Positions 26,142-34,768 of a stretch of 61,136 nucleotides of DNA are shown here, piece after piece (within the stretch, counting starts at the first letter, position 1; each line of letters opens with the position of its first letter). The DNA comes from Ignavibacteriota bacterium (GTDB lineage Bacteria > Bacteroidota > Ignavibacteria > UBA10030), in the NCBI GenBank assembly GCA_003162695.1, contig PMML01000023.1:32287-93422 (forward strand). Reading direction: 5' to 3'. The notes beneath the pieces are model-generated. The model was not told the origin of the DNA, did not search any database, and saw nothing but the letters and a program-made list of their open reading frames with translations. Position numbers and translations under genes: made by a program.

Positions 26142-27581
26142 CTATGAACGGAAGAAAAGAAACCAGACGAGCGCATAGATAGGAAGCAGCACCGGCAGTG
26201 AATAGCGGACAATATAACCGAAGAAGCCCGGACATTTAACCTTTGAATGTTCCGCAATCGACTTGATCATAAAATTCGGTCCGTTGCCGATATATGTCAT
26301 AGCTCCAAAAAATACCGCACCGGCCGATATGGCTTGAACATACTTCCACGTGTCGGCAGTTATGGCAAGAGCCGAGGGCAGCAACGGATTCGGAAAACCT
26401 CCGCTTCCGGACGGAATCAAGCCGAGCATAAGATACATGTGATGAATGTTGTCGACGTTTGCACCGTGAATTCCAAAAGCTGCGGTAAGGAAATTCAAAT
26501 ATGCCGGCGCATTGTCCAGAATGCTGGAAAGAATCCCGGTTCCCCAGTAATATTGTCCCGGTGTTGTCATGTTGAGTTTTGCCGCATTGAGCTCCAGCCA
26601 GTCGAGCGCAGGAATCATCGTCGCAAAAATGCCGGCAAAAAGAACCGCCACTTCTATGATCGGATGAAAATTAAATTCGTTTTTTTCGTGTATCTCTTTC
26701 TTTGTCGTAAAGTACGATCCAATCGCCGCAGCCCACATAACTGCTTCCCGCAGGAGCAAGGGCGCCGGCGGACCGATAAAAATCGCTCCTATGATAATGA
26801 AAAGAAAAACGACATTATGGAGTCCCGATACTTCCGGCTCGTCAAGTTCTGCCGCCTGATGCTGAACGGCTTTCGGTTGTTGGTGAAAGAAATACAAATC
26901 GATAAAATAGAAGACGATGAGTACGAGAGCTGCCGTAAGGAACCAAATCGATGCAACGCGGGTAGTAATCCAGAAGAAAGGGACGCCCTTGAGAAATCCG
27001 AGAAACAGCGGCGGGTCGCCTATAGGAGTCAATGCGCCTCCGATGTTCCCGACAAGAAAAATAAAAAACACGATATGATACCCTTGAATGCGGTACCGGT
27101 TCACTCGCAGGAAGGGACGGATCAGAATCATCGAAGCTCCTGTCGTTCCCAGTATATTGGAAAGCACAGCTCCGGTTGCAAGCAAAGCAACATTGCCCGC
27201 CGGGGTTGTTTTTCCGGGAATCTTCACATGAATGCCGCCCGCTACGACAAATAAAGAACCGATAAGTGAAATAAAACCGATATATTCGTACGATGCCAGG
27301 AACAAACGCGGTATGCTGTCGAGCGCTGCGGTATAATAGAGCGCTACAATAAAAATGAGAGCACACACGACAAACATATAATATTTTTCCCACCATGCCT
27401 TATGAAGAAACGGCATCAGGGCGATAGCGAAAAGCAAAAGGAAAAATGGAAGTATAAACCACGGATTGACCGGAACAATCCTGATGCAGTCGAAGGCGCC
27501 GGCGCACAAATTATAGATCAGAATCAAAACAAGAGCGGCGGTAATGGAAGATACGAATGTGCGGTGTGAATATTTTTTCAT
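26142..27581 (-). CDS. sodium:proton antiporter / ArsB-NhaD-CitT-type membrane transporter
   Basis: Integral membrane protein of 479 aa with about twelve hydrophobic segments. NILGTTGASMILIRPF, GNIGGALTPIGDPPLFLGFLKG and ILSSILDNAPAYLNF are typical of the ion-transporter superfamily that includes NhaD antiporters and citrate transporters. Many genomes annotate close relatives as sodium:proton antiporters. The two half-site motifs (G-T-T-G-A-S and L-D-N-A-P) are intact, so it should be functional, but the ion is not readable. It faces glnB across the repeat region and is transcribed alone. Confidence 0.85.
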   Translation of the reverse strand: MKKYSHRTFVSSITAALVLILIYNLCAGAFDCIRIVPVNPWFILPFFLLLFAIALMPFLHKAWWEKYYMFVVCALIFIVALYYTAALDSIPRLFLASYEYIGFISLIGSLFVVAGGIHVKIPGKTTPAGNVALLATGAVLSNILGTTGASMILIRPFLRVNRYRIQGYHIVFFIFLVGNIGGALTPIGDPPLFLGFLKGVPFFWITTRVASIWFLTAALVLIVFYFIDLYFFHQQPKAVQHQAAELDEPEVSGLHNVVFLFIIIGAIFIGPPAPLLLREAVMWAAAIGSYFTTKKEIHEKNEFNFHPIIEVAVLFAGIFATMIPALDWLELNAAKLNMTTPGQYYWGTGILSSILDNAPAYLNFLTAAFGIHGANVDNIHHMYLMLGLIPSGSGGFPNPLLPSALAITADTWKYVQAISAGAVFFGAMTYIGNGPNFMIKSIAEHSKVKCPGFFGYIVRYSLPVLLPIYALVWFLFFRS

Positions 27582-27603
27582 CGTCTATTTTTTCTGTGGT
27601 TTC

Positions 27604-27624
27604 TCATTGTCAATTGTCAATTGA
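27604..27624. repeat. heptanucleotide tandem array (3 units)
   Basis: Units TCATTGT, CAATTGT, CAATTGA between the transporter and glnA. The rest of 27582-27772 shows no gene or clear terminator. Confidence 0.55.
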
Positions 27625-27772
27625 AAGGATAGAAAAAATGAAGACAATCATCAACCTGGACTTTTCACAAATCGAAAAATAATCAAGAACTCTTTTTTCC
27701 CTGACTTACCGGCAAACGCTCAGGTTCGTGCAATGCGAGCGGACAGGATAAAACAGCGATGGAACCGGCAGA

Positions 27773-29122
27773 TTAATAAATCGGCAGGTACGTGTTGAGT
27801 TCCCACGGTGTCACTTCCAGCCGGTAATCATCCCACTCCTGACGTTTTGCGCTGATGAAACGTTCGGAAATGTGCGCGCCGAGAGCAGTCCGTATCACGG
27901 TATCTTTTTCCAATTCCAGAATGGCCTCAGCCAGCGATCCCGGAAGTACGCTTAATACGGATCCCTTTTTCTCGTTCAACTCGATATAAATATTTTCTTC
28001 AGTTGCATCGGGTACGGGCAGCTCGCGGCGTATGCCGTCCAATCCGGCAGCGAGCATTGCGGCAAATGCCAGATAAGGATTGCAACTCGGGTCCGGGCAG
28101 CGCAGTTCAAGCCGGGTCGATGCGCTGGAATGGACGCGCGGAATGCGTATGAGAGCGGAACGGTTCACACGTCCCCAGCCGATGCTCACAGGGGCTTCGT
28201 AACCTTTCACCAAGCGCTTATATGAATTAACCAGCGGCGCCAGGACCGCACACATTCCGCGTGCATGGGCAAGCTGACCGGCAATGAAATGTTTGGCGAT
28301 CTTGGAAAGGCCGTGCGAATCTCCGGGGTCGGAAAAAGCATTAGAACTGTTTGCTTTGTAGCTTAAGCTTTGATGTATGTGCATCCCGCTTCCGCTGAGC
28401 TGGCGGGCGGGTTTCGGCATGAAGGTTGCGTATAATCCCTGCTGCTGTGCGAGAATTTTCAATATCACGCGGAAGGAAACTATATTATCCGCCGTTTTAA
28501 GGGCATTGGAATACCGGAAATCGATTTCATGCTGTCCCGTTGCAACTTCATGGTGCATCGCTTCCGTTTCTATGCTGAACGACGTCAATGCATCCGTCAT
28601 TTGCCGCCACAATCCCGACGCTACAAGATCTGTCGGCTGGTCAAAATAGCCCGCGCTGTCCTGCGGGCGGACCGGTATCAAGCTGCCGTCGGCATTGTGC
28701 TTTAAAAGAAAAAATTCCAATTCCGGTCCTGTGTTATAGGTCAGTCCCATTTTTTCCGCTTCATTCATAACGGAAGCAAGAACAGCCCGCGGGTCTCCCA
28801 GAAACGGATTTCCGTCGGGTGTAAAAACGTTGCAAATAAGACGGGCTGTCGCTTCCTCCGCACTCAGCCACGGCAGGACGGCAAATGTTTTCGGATCCGG
28901 CACCAAATACATATCGCTTTCAGCAATGCGTGCAAACCCTTCGATTGAAGAACCGTCGAACCAAATTCCGTGATTCAATGCAGCAGCAAATTCGCTTTTC
29001 GGTATGGTGACGATTTTTACCGAACCGTTGATATCGGTAAACTGCAGATCGATAAATTTTATTTTGTGTTCTTCGGCAAGAGCCAGAAGTTCGTCGGATG
29101 TCTGAATTGATGGAGTGGTCAT
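27773..29122 (-). CDS. glnA: glutamine synthetase type I
   Basis: Makes glutamine from glutamate, ammonia and ATP. The 449-aa protein has the metal and substrate segments GPELEFFLL, HHEVATGQHEIDFRY, GSGMHIHQSL and GRVNRSALIRIPR, and the conserved PDPSCNPYLAFAAMLAAGLDGI. In place of the adenylylation motif NLYDLP it has ENIYIEL, as in the shorter GSI-alpha enzymes, so control by adenylyltransferase is unlikely. The ATG at 29122 overlaps the stop of the upstream Ser/Thr kinase gene (ATGA), so the two are translationally coupled. That makes this start nearly certain although the frame is open to 29221. Enzyme control by P-II, feedback or phosphorylation is possible. Confidence 0.95.
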   Translation of the reverse strand: MTTPSIQTSDELLALAEEHKIKFIDLQFTDINGSVKIVTIPKSEFAAALNHGIWFDGSSIEGFARIAESDMYLVPDPKTFAVLPWLSAEEATARLICNVFTPDGNPFLGDPRAVLASVMNEAEKMGLTYNTGPELEFFLLKHNADGSLIPVRPQDSAGYFDQPTDLVASGLWRQMTDALTSFSIETEAMHHEVATGQHEIDFRYSNALKTADNIVSFRVILKILAQQQGLYATFMPKPARQLSGSGMHIHQSLSYKANSSNAFSDPGDSHGLSKIAKHFIAGQLAHARGMCAVLAPLVNSYKRLVKGYEAPVSIGWGRVNRSALIRIPRVHSSASTRLELRCPDPSCNPYLAFAAMLAAGLDGIRRELPVPDATEENIYIELNEKKGSVLSVLPGSLAEAILELEKDTVIRTALGAHISERFISAKRQEWDDYRLEVTPWELNTYLPIY

Positions 29123-30108
29123 TTTGGTCGCACCGATTGCAGGATGACTGCTAAGATGATAAGGGCAAGCAGGATAAACACAGCTATGCCGACTGGTTTG
29201 AGGAGAGGAAAACGTTCCCACAGAGAAAGAGCTTTCGGAGTGCGGGATTTTTCCAGGATTGAAATATCGACATCGTTAAGATTATCAAGATCATGAATGA
29301 ACGCATGCAAATCGCTGTAACGGTCTTTCGGATCTCGTTCCAAACAGCGCATAACGACTGCCGCCAGTTGAGGCGTAATATTCGGTTGTTCGCGGTCCAA
29401 ACGCGGTATGACGGCGTGAAGGTGCTGGGACATAACAACCATCGTATTGTCTCCCGAGAACGGGACCCGCCCGGTGAGCAATTCGAAAAACATAATTCCC
29501 ACTGCGTACAAATCCGTACGCTGATCTCCGCGCTGTCCTTCAATTTGTTCCGGCGCCATGTAATCCGGCGTACCGGCTGTGCTGCTCAGATTTGCATACG
29601 TTACACGGTAGGATTTCTTTGTCAGCGCCAGTCCGAAATCCAGAATAATAGGCTGGCCTTCATCGGTGATAAGAATATTCTCAGGTTTGAGATCCCGATG
29701 AATAATTCCATGATCATGACAATGCGCGATACCGTCGGCTATTTTCCGAATAAGCTGAACAGCCTGATCGGGCGGAACCGGAGCTGCAGACTGAACAAAG
29801 TCCCGCATCGATTTGCCGATAACGAGTTCGGTCACCAAATACGGTGTACTGTTGTAACGGCCCGAACCGAGTCCCAACTGGATAGACGGATGCCGGAGCG
29901 TTTCCATGACTTCAAGTTCGCGCTGGAACCGTTCAAACTGTGCCGGGTCGCCGATACTCATTTTATCGGGAATTTTCAGGACTACTTCTTTGCTGGACAA
30001 AAGATCGTATGCTTTATAGACATCGCTCATACCGCCTTGAGCTATATGTCCAAGAATCTGAAAATGATCAAATTGATCGCCAATTTGCAGCATTGGTGGT
30101 CTTATCAT
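29119..30108 (-). CDS. Hanks-type Ser/Thr protein kinase with C-terminal membrane anchor
   Basis: A 329-aa eukaryotic-like kinase. It has the glycine loop (GHIAQGGMSDVYKA), catalytic Lys45, HRDLKPEN (Asp139, Asn144), DFG (157-159), an activation loop with several Ser/Thr, and APE (185-187). A single membrane helix lies at about 305-325 with only a few residues beyond, so there is no extracellular PASTA or other sensor. Its stop codon overlaps the glnA start, and a PP2C phosphatase lies upstream on the same strand. The catalytic set is complete, so an active kinase is expected. Its target is unknown; glutamine synthetase is the obvious candidate from position. Confidence 0.93.
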   Translation of the reverse strand: MIRPPMLQIGDQFDHFQILGHIAQGGMSDVYKAYDLLSSKEVVLKIPDKMSIGDPAQFERFQRELEVMETLRHPSIQLGLGSGRYNSTPYLVTELVIGKSMRDFVQSAAPVPPDQAVQLIRKIADGIAHCHDHGIIHRDLKPENILITDEGQPIILDFGLALTKKSYRVTYANLSSTAGTPDYMAPEQIEGQRGDQRTDLYAVGIMFFELLTGRVPFSGDNTMVVMSQHLHAVIPRLDREQPNITPQLAAVVMRCLERDPKDRYSDLHAFIHDLDNLNDVDISILEKSRTPKALSLWERFPLLKPVGIAVFILLALIILAVILQSVRPK

Positions 30109-30191
30109 TATAATTTCCGCATGTCGTTTTTATTTAATCTATATGTATGCAACATAACGCTTCCGCCTCTTTATAAGAGAGGTCAATAGTC

Positions 30192-30214
30192 TGCATCCCC
30201 AAGGGGTTGATGCA
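30192..30214. other. inverted repeat between phosphatase and kinase genes
   Basis: TGCATCCCC and GGGGTTGATGCA can pair with two unpaired bases on one arm. It lies in the 207-base gap upstream of the kinase start and downstream of the PP2C stop, without a T-run. It may be an operator, a processing site or a weak terminator. Confidence 0.4.
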
Positions 30215-30315
30215 TAAGTTTATTATAGGACACTTCCCTAACGTGAGCATAATAAAATATTGAATGAAAAGCAAAAAAGCCGAATACGCACATAAAGCGA
30301 TAACAATGATTGTTT

Positions 30316-31167
30316 TTAGCTTTCATGATTTCTTCTTCCCGAGATTTGCCGGATGAAACGGGAAAGCATTGTTGAACTCTTCGCCGTACTGTGATCTGTC
30401 TGGTGCGCCAAATGACGAAGAGAAAGAGTTATAACAGAAACATTATCGTCGCTCTCCCGCTCGAGAGCCAAATCAAGAATCTTCTTCGAGAGCAGTGCTG
30501 GGTCGTGTGTTTCCGAGGCCATTTGTCCGAATTCTTCATCATCGATAACCGACCATATCCCGTCCGTACAAAAAATAAATTTATCTCCAGCCTGCACCTG
30601 TACCTCAAAAATATCAGGCTGAATAAAGAGATTCAGTCCAAGGCATTTATTCAGGACAGACCGCTGGTTATGCGTACGAACCTTATCGGGAGACAGAAGG
30701 TGCATACGTACCAGCTCACCGACGCGTGTGTGATCATTGGTCAGGCATCGGGCCGTGTTTTCTCGAATCAAATAAACACGGCTGTCGCCGACATGTGCTA
30801 TATGAAGCGTGCGTCCGACTAAATTTGCAGCGGTGAGAGTCGTTCCCATCCGCCCGGTGCTCATTCGCTGCGCAGCCTGATAGACGCTGAGATTTGCATT
30901 TTGAATGCCGATTTTCAATTTTTGCGGCACTGCAGCATCGGCAGCGTCATAAAAAGTCTCGTAAAAAGTAGATAAAGCCAATGTACTGGCAATGCCGCCG
31001 TGAGCAAGGCCGCCCATACCGTCGGCAATGGCATAAAGATGACCGAAAGCTGCCGTATATTGATCGTCCGGGTTGCAGAGCCATACCGCATCCTGATTGT
31101 CTTCGCGTACCTTGCCGGCATCGCTCAAACTGTGAGCTTCTATTTCTGTTGCTTTGAGAGCAGTCAT
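30316..31167 (-). CDS. PP2C-family protein serine/threonine phosphatase
   Basis: Cytosolic metal-dependent phosphatase of 283 aa, the usual partner of Hanks-type kinases. The metal-binding aspartates sit in GKVREDNQD, AIADGMGG, FIFCTDGIW and ESDDNVSVI, and HVGDSRVYL is also typical. The start at ATG 31167 follows a good GGAAGGG site, so the longer frame to 31191 is not used. The gene comes just after the terminator of the permease gene, so it probably begins a unit with the kinase and glnA, though 207 bases separate it from the kinase. A role reversing that kinase is inferred. Confidence 0.92.
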   Translation of the reverse strand: MTALKATEIEAHSLSDAGKVREDNQDAVWLCNPDDQYTAAFGHLYAIADGMGGLAHGGIASTLALSTFYETFYDAADAAVPQKLKIGIQNANLSVYQAAQRMSTGRMGTTLTAANLVGRTLHIAHVGDSRVYLIRENTARCLTNDHTRVGELVRMHLLSPDKVRTHNQRSVLNKCLGLNLFIQPDIFEVQVQAGDKFIFCTDGIWSVIDDEEFGQMASETHDPALLSKKILDLALERESDDNVSVITLSLRHLAHQTDHSTAKSSTMLSRFIRQISGRRNHES

Positions 31168-31177
31168 CAACCCTTCC

Positions 31178-31221
31178 AAAAAAATACACAAGGGGAGAGA
31201 GACCGAAACACGGCTCTCCCC
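31178..31221 (-). terminator. rho-independent terminator of the permease gene
   Basis: On the minus strand GGGGAGAG pairs with CTCTCCCC around an inner CCG/CGG, followed after seven bases by a run of seven T. A second hairpin, TCTGTGAT/ATCACAGA (31234-31255), lies just before it. It sits immediately ahead of the PP2C ribosome site and separates the two transcripts. Confidence 0.75.
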
Positions 31222-31258
31222 CCGATTCTTACATCTGTGATTTTGTCATCACAGAATC

Positions 31259-32773
31259 TTACTTTGCTGTTGATGGTAAAATCGCTTTACCGGTTCTTTT
31301 ACTGGTCACTACAAAATATACCAGGCTGACAGCTCCCCAGCCTCCGGTTATCCAGAGCGCCATTTGAGTTGCATCGGCCGAGACACCGGGTGTACCCAGA
31401 CCGATCCAAACCACACCGACCAGCAATCCGATGTTTCCGATGAGACCCAAAAATGGTATCGTGGCATGTTTTATCTTATGGAATTCTTCGCGGCCGACGA
31501 ATGTGACGAATGTAAGAAAGCAAATGAGCGCGTACAAAGCAAATGTTCCGATATTGGAAGCCAATGTAATACCGGTAAGCGCTGTAACATTCAGCACGCC
31601 GATGCTGCCGATAATTGCGGATACGGCAACAAGAATCCATACTCCCATATGCGGAGTAGCGTGCTTGCTGTGGAGAGCGCCAAGAACGCCGGGCATTTCT
31701 TTATCCTGCGCCATTGCAAAACTGACGCGCACCGCGGTATTCATAGCGGCAAGTGTGGTTCCTAAAACCGCTAAAGCTACGGTAATAGCGATGACGATCA
31801 TTAATGCAAATCCATTGCCGCCGAGCATTGCATCGCCGATGAGACGCGTCAGATCGCCGATCGGCGCTCCCGATGCGGCTGCTGCATCCATTCCCGTCAG
31901 TTTGCTTCCGTCTGCACCGACGAAAACCAACTTTTCGCATATCGCATAATTTGCCGCAAAGTATTCGAATAAATATGCAAAGAGTCCTTGTATGATGAGG
32001 GATAAAATAACGCCGCGCGGTATATCCCGCTTGGGATTAATTGCTTCCCCGGCGAGAGACGTGGAAGATTCGAATCCGACCAAAATCAAAATAGCGATGG
32101 TGGATTGAAACAGCATTGCCGGCAAGCTGTGGGGAAATACGATCGAAAAAGAGCTCGGATGCGCCCATTGTGTTGCATGCAGCGGATTAAGCATGCGGAA
32201 AGAAATCGCTAAAACGCTGAATCCGATCAATGATATCAATTGAATGACATTGATGGCAATGGCGACGTTGGTCGATCCGCTGATGCCGCGTACGGCAATG
32301 AAGCCGACTATAATAGAAAATGCAACCGCAATCCCGATTTGACCCGGAATGGAAAGGTTGATGTTGAATTGTCCCAAAATGTAAGTGACGAGAATTGCCA
32401 TCATAGCAACCATCACGCCGGGATAAACCCAATAGAATAAGTGAGCGGCCCATCCGGTGAGGAATTTTGAGATACGCGCATAGCGTTGATGCGAGGCTTT
32501 ATTGCGGTCGAGGAATGCTTTCTCGGCAAAGTAATACGATCCACCCGCTCCTGCTTCCGGGTACCTGCGTGCCAATTCGGAAAATGCAATTGCTGTAAGG
32601 AATGCTACGATTAAAGCGGCTACAATTCCTGTCCACATATCTGTTGCGCCGCCGTTATTGGAAGCTTGTATTTGATATGTAATCCAAAGAAATGCGCCGG
32701 GCGCTATGAGCGCCATAGCATTGACGGTAACTCCCGTCAGGCCGAGGGTCTTTTTCATTTCTGTGTTTGCCAT
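31259..32773 (-). CDS. APC-family amino-acid permease
   Basis: Inner-membrane amino-acid transporter of 504 aa with about twelve hydrophobic segments. Family features include the first-helix stretch LIAPGAFLW, ELARRYPEAGAGGSYYFAE and GFESSTSLAGEAINPKRDIPRGV. GGAGAACTT precedes the ATG. It is the second gene of a porin-permease unit, 50 bases after the porin-like gene, so uptake across both membranes may be combined. The substrate is not readable; neighbouring glnA makes glutamate or another nitrogen compound plausible but unproven. Confidence 0.9.
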   Translation of the reverse strand: MANTEMKKTLGLTGVTVNAMALIAPGAFLWITYQIQASNNGGATDMWTGIVAALIVAFLTAIAFSELARRYPEAGAGGSYYFAEKAFLDRNKASHQRYARISKFLTGWAAHLFYWVYPGVMVAMMAILVTYILGQFNINLSIPGQIGIAVAFSIIVGFIAVRGISGSTNVAIAINVIQLISLIGFSVLAISFRMLNPLHATQWAHPSSFSIVFPHSLPAMLFQSTIAILILVGFESSTSLAGEAINPKRDIPRGVILSLIIQGLFAYLFEYFAANYAICEKLVFVGADGSKLTGMDAAAASGAPIGDLTRLIGDAMLGGNGFALMIVIAITVALAVLGTTLAAMNTAVRVSFAMAQDKEMPGVLGALHSKHATPHMGVWILVAVSAIIGSIGVLNVTALTGITLASNIGTFALYALICFLTFVTFVGREEFHKIKHATIPFLGLIGNIGLLVGVVWIGLGTPGVSADATQMALWITGGWGAVSLVYFVVTSKRTGKAILPSTAK

Positions 32774-32823
32774 AAGTTCTCCAAATTATTTTGAGAATGT
32801 TTTAATTTTTTAATCGGGTATTT

Positions 32824-33879
32824 TTAGAAAGTTACCACGAGACCAACCGTAAAGGTCAGCTGACTTTTTTCCGTGCCCGGTAAATTTTTATCGTATGCCG
32901 GATTCAGAGCCATATCGTCTCTGAATTCGCCGCGGATCAGCATCTGGTTGAACAGCTTATGTTCGAGCGTCAGCGTTACTTCTTTGTATGTGTTCGCAAT
33001 AGTCGTCGTATAGCCCAATGGATCGTTGTAAACTTCGGCGCGGACAGCGACAGCGGAAAGCGTATCGACAGTGTATCTTCCGTAAAGCGCCACGCCTTTC
33101 CAGGTCATAAGACCGAAGGAAGTGCCCGCTTCGCCGTAATCGCCGTTTGCCGCAAGCGAAATTTTATCGCCCAGCGTTTGAGTGAGGATGATATCGTACA
33201 CATTGCGCGCGCCGATTTCTATTGGAGTAAGATTCTCATGTCCCCACATGGTGTTCAGGATAATTCCAGTCGAGGCGGTCGCCGCATAGTTTATCTGGGC
33301 GCCGATCGATTTCGATCCATTGTTATCGATATTGGAATTCCATCCGTTGACGAGATGGAGCGTCGCCGTCAGATTGCTCATAACAGGGTAGCTGAACCGC
33401 ATACCGGTATGATAATAAGGAATAGCATAGGCGAACAGGTACGATCGGCTGTAATTCCAGTTGTCCTTCGATTCGATCACTTCATTTCCCATGTGCGTAA
33501 CGAACTTGCCCGCATCCACGGTCAGGCCGCTTCCGATAGGAAGGACGGCTGTAACGTATGCCTGCTGTAAAATGGACAGGGTCGAAGTGCTCGCAGGCTG
33601 AACGATATCGTTCGTCGTGCCGTAATCGAGATCCATTCGGAATCCGATCGGCGATGCAGCCGAAGCAGCTCTTTGAATGACGAGTTCGGCCTGGCTTAAT
33701 GTGAACGAATTTGCGTTGATATCGAAATTCCGGAGTTCATTTTTGTAGGTAACCGGTGATGCGAAATTATAACTGTAATAGGCATCGATAAGGCCGCTGT
33801 AGGTTACCGGCTGAGCATTGCCGGCCAGAACAAACAAAGAGAGCGCAAGCGCTGTGAAAATTGATATTCTTGATTTCAT
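32824..33879 (-). CDS. porin-like outer-membrane beta-barrel protein (BBP2/OmpL-like)
   Basis: A 351-aa exported protein with a signal peptide ending near GNAQP. Alternating aromatic and polar stretches follow (YSGLIDAYYSYNF, FTLSQAELVIQRA, GFRMDLDYG), and it ends LTFTVGLVVTF with a terminal phenylalanine, the outer-membrane insertion signal. The opening GLIDAYYSYNF is characteristic of the putative beta-barrel porin 2 family (OmpL-like). AAAGGATCT lies before the ATG. It probably passes a small solute to the co-transcribed APC permease. A candidate promoter far upstream would give a leader of about 455 bases. Confidence 0.85.
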   Translation of the reverse strand: MKSRISIFTALALSLFVLAGNAQPVTYSGLIDAYYSYNFASPVTYKNELRNFDINANSFTLSQAELVIQRAASAASPIGFRMDLDYGTTNDIVQPASTSTLSILQQAYVTAVLPIGSGLTVDAGKFVTHMGNEVIESKDNWNYSRSYLFAYAIPYYHTGMRFSYPVMSNLTATLHLVNGWNSNIDNNGSKSIGAQINYAATASTGIILNTMWGHENLTPIEIGARNVYDIILTQTLGDKISLAANGDYGEAGTSFGLMTWKGVALYGRYTVDTLSAVAVRAEVYNDPLGYTTTIANTYKEVTLTLEHKLFNQMLIRGEFRDDMALNPAYDKNLPGTEKSQLTFTVGLVVTF

Positions 33880-34571
33880 TCTTCAGATCCTTTCAAATAG
33901 TGAATTAAAAAATATTGACTGAATTCTCTGCGACAGTGCTCTACGGTTTCGTTTGGGCTTCCGGCCTCCTTTCTTCATTTCTCTTGCTCTATCAAAAATA
34001 AGTGTGTGTATATTTCCGGTATTCTTTTTCGGACGTAAAGGAAAGCGGCTGCAGCCGCCGGCTGTCTTTTTCGGAAAATATGGAGGAACTCCTTTTCCGG
34101 TGTGAAATTTCGCTCTCTGTCTCGAACGCGCCCGCTGCCGTTCGCGCCAGGAGGAACTTTATTGACAGCCGTTTCCTGCCCGATACTTTTCTGGACAATG
34201 ACCGGTCTTTGATACACCTGATCGCACTTGTTATGTTTTTTAAGAACTTTTCGAGCATTTCAGCTGTTTTTGCTGGCGGCTCGGATGCTTAGTAACTAAG
34301 GCGTTATTGAATAAATACCTTAATAATTAAGCTAAACTAACTATATGGTATTATATAATTAGGTAATTGTCAAGAGGGACAGACAATATTTTTACATTTT
34401 TGCAGGATTTTTTTTGTTCCCTTTCCGGAAAATTCCTTTTTTCCCTTTTTTCCTGGGGAGAAAAACGGATTCACATGTATTCTTAAAAAATTTTCACGCA
34501 GTGTTTTTCGGTTATAAATTTCATCCCTTCACGTATCCACATACTCTTTGAAGTATTCTTTGACCGGGCAC
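33880..34571. other. divergent regulatory region between porin and ilv cluster
   Basis: No convincing gene. It holds a 14-base palindrome GCGGCTGCAGCCGC (34045-34058) flanked by two direct copies of CTTTTTCGGA (34024 and 34066). It also holds AT-rich DNA near 34310-34360 and the porin-side promoter candidate. Two minus-strand frames (33975-34217 and 33992-34258) overlap here but look unlike known proteins. Confidence 0.5.
34345..34373 (-). promoter_or_regulatory. candidate promoter toward the porin-permease unit
   Basis: On the minus strand TTGACA (34373-34368) and TACCAT (34350-34345) are 17 bases apart. The downstream leader to the porin gene would be about 455 bases. Confidence 0.5.
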
Positions 34572-34600
34572 TTGACAAAATCAATTGTTTTTCTTACTGT
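34572..34600 (+). promoter_or_regulatory. sigma-70-type promoter of the ilv cluster
   Basis: A perfect TTGACA (34572-34577), 17-base spacer and TACTGT (34595-34600). Transcription should begin near 34607, about 20 bases before the leader reading frame. Confidence 0.7.
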
Positions 34601-34627
34601 ATATATAGATTTGTTTACCGAGGTAAA

Positions 34628-34768
34628 GTGAAACAGAACCCTATTATAGTCGAATCCACAGCAATCAGCAGCGTAGGTACGTTGCCGATACGTCCGGTTT
34701 CTGTACTCACTACACTCCCAACCCTTACTCTTGGCCTCCTTATTATTAGCCTGCTTCTTGTAGGCTAA
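34628..34768 (+). CDS. branched-chain/threonine leader peptide of the ilv cluster
   Basis: A 46-codon frame beginning GTG with GAGGT three bases before it, and ending TAA. By count, 21 of 46 residues are Leu, Ile or Val and six are Thr. The end is the densest part: LTTLPTLTL then GLLIISLLLVG. These are products of the genes that follow, as in the E. coli ilvL and thrL leaders. The frame begins about 20 bases after the predicted transcription start. Its last codons overlap the first arm of a pairing switch that reaches the ilvD start. A short spacing to the ribosome site and an antisense frame here are the main doubts. Its job would be to sense charged tRNA by ribosome stalling, not to act as a protein. 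Confidence 0.6.
   Translation: MKQNPIIVESTAISSVGTLPIRPVSVLTTLPTLTLGLLIISLLLVG

Noticed and set aside
33975-34258. Two overlapping minus-strand frames upstream of the porin
   Set aside because: Composition is not protein-like and there is no ribosome site; treated as leader DNA.
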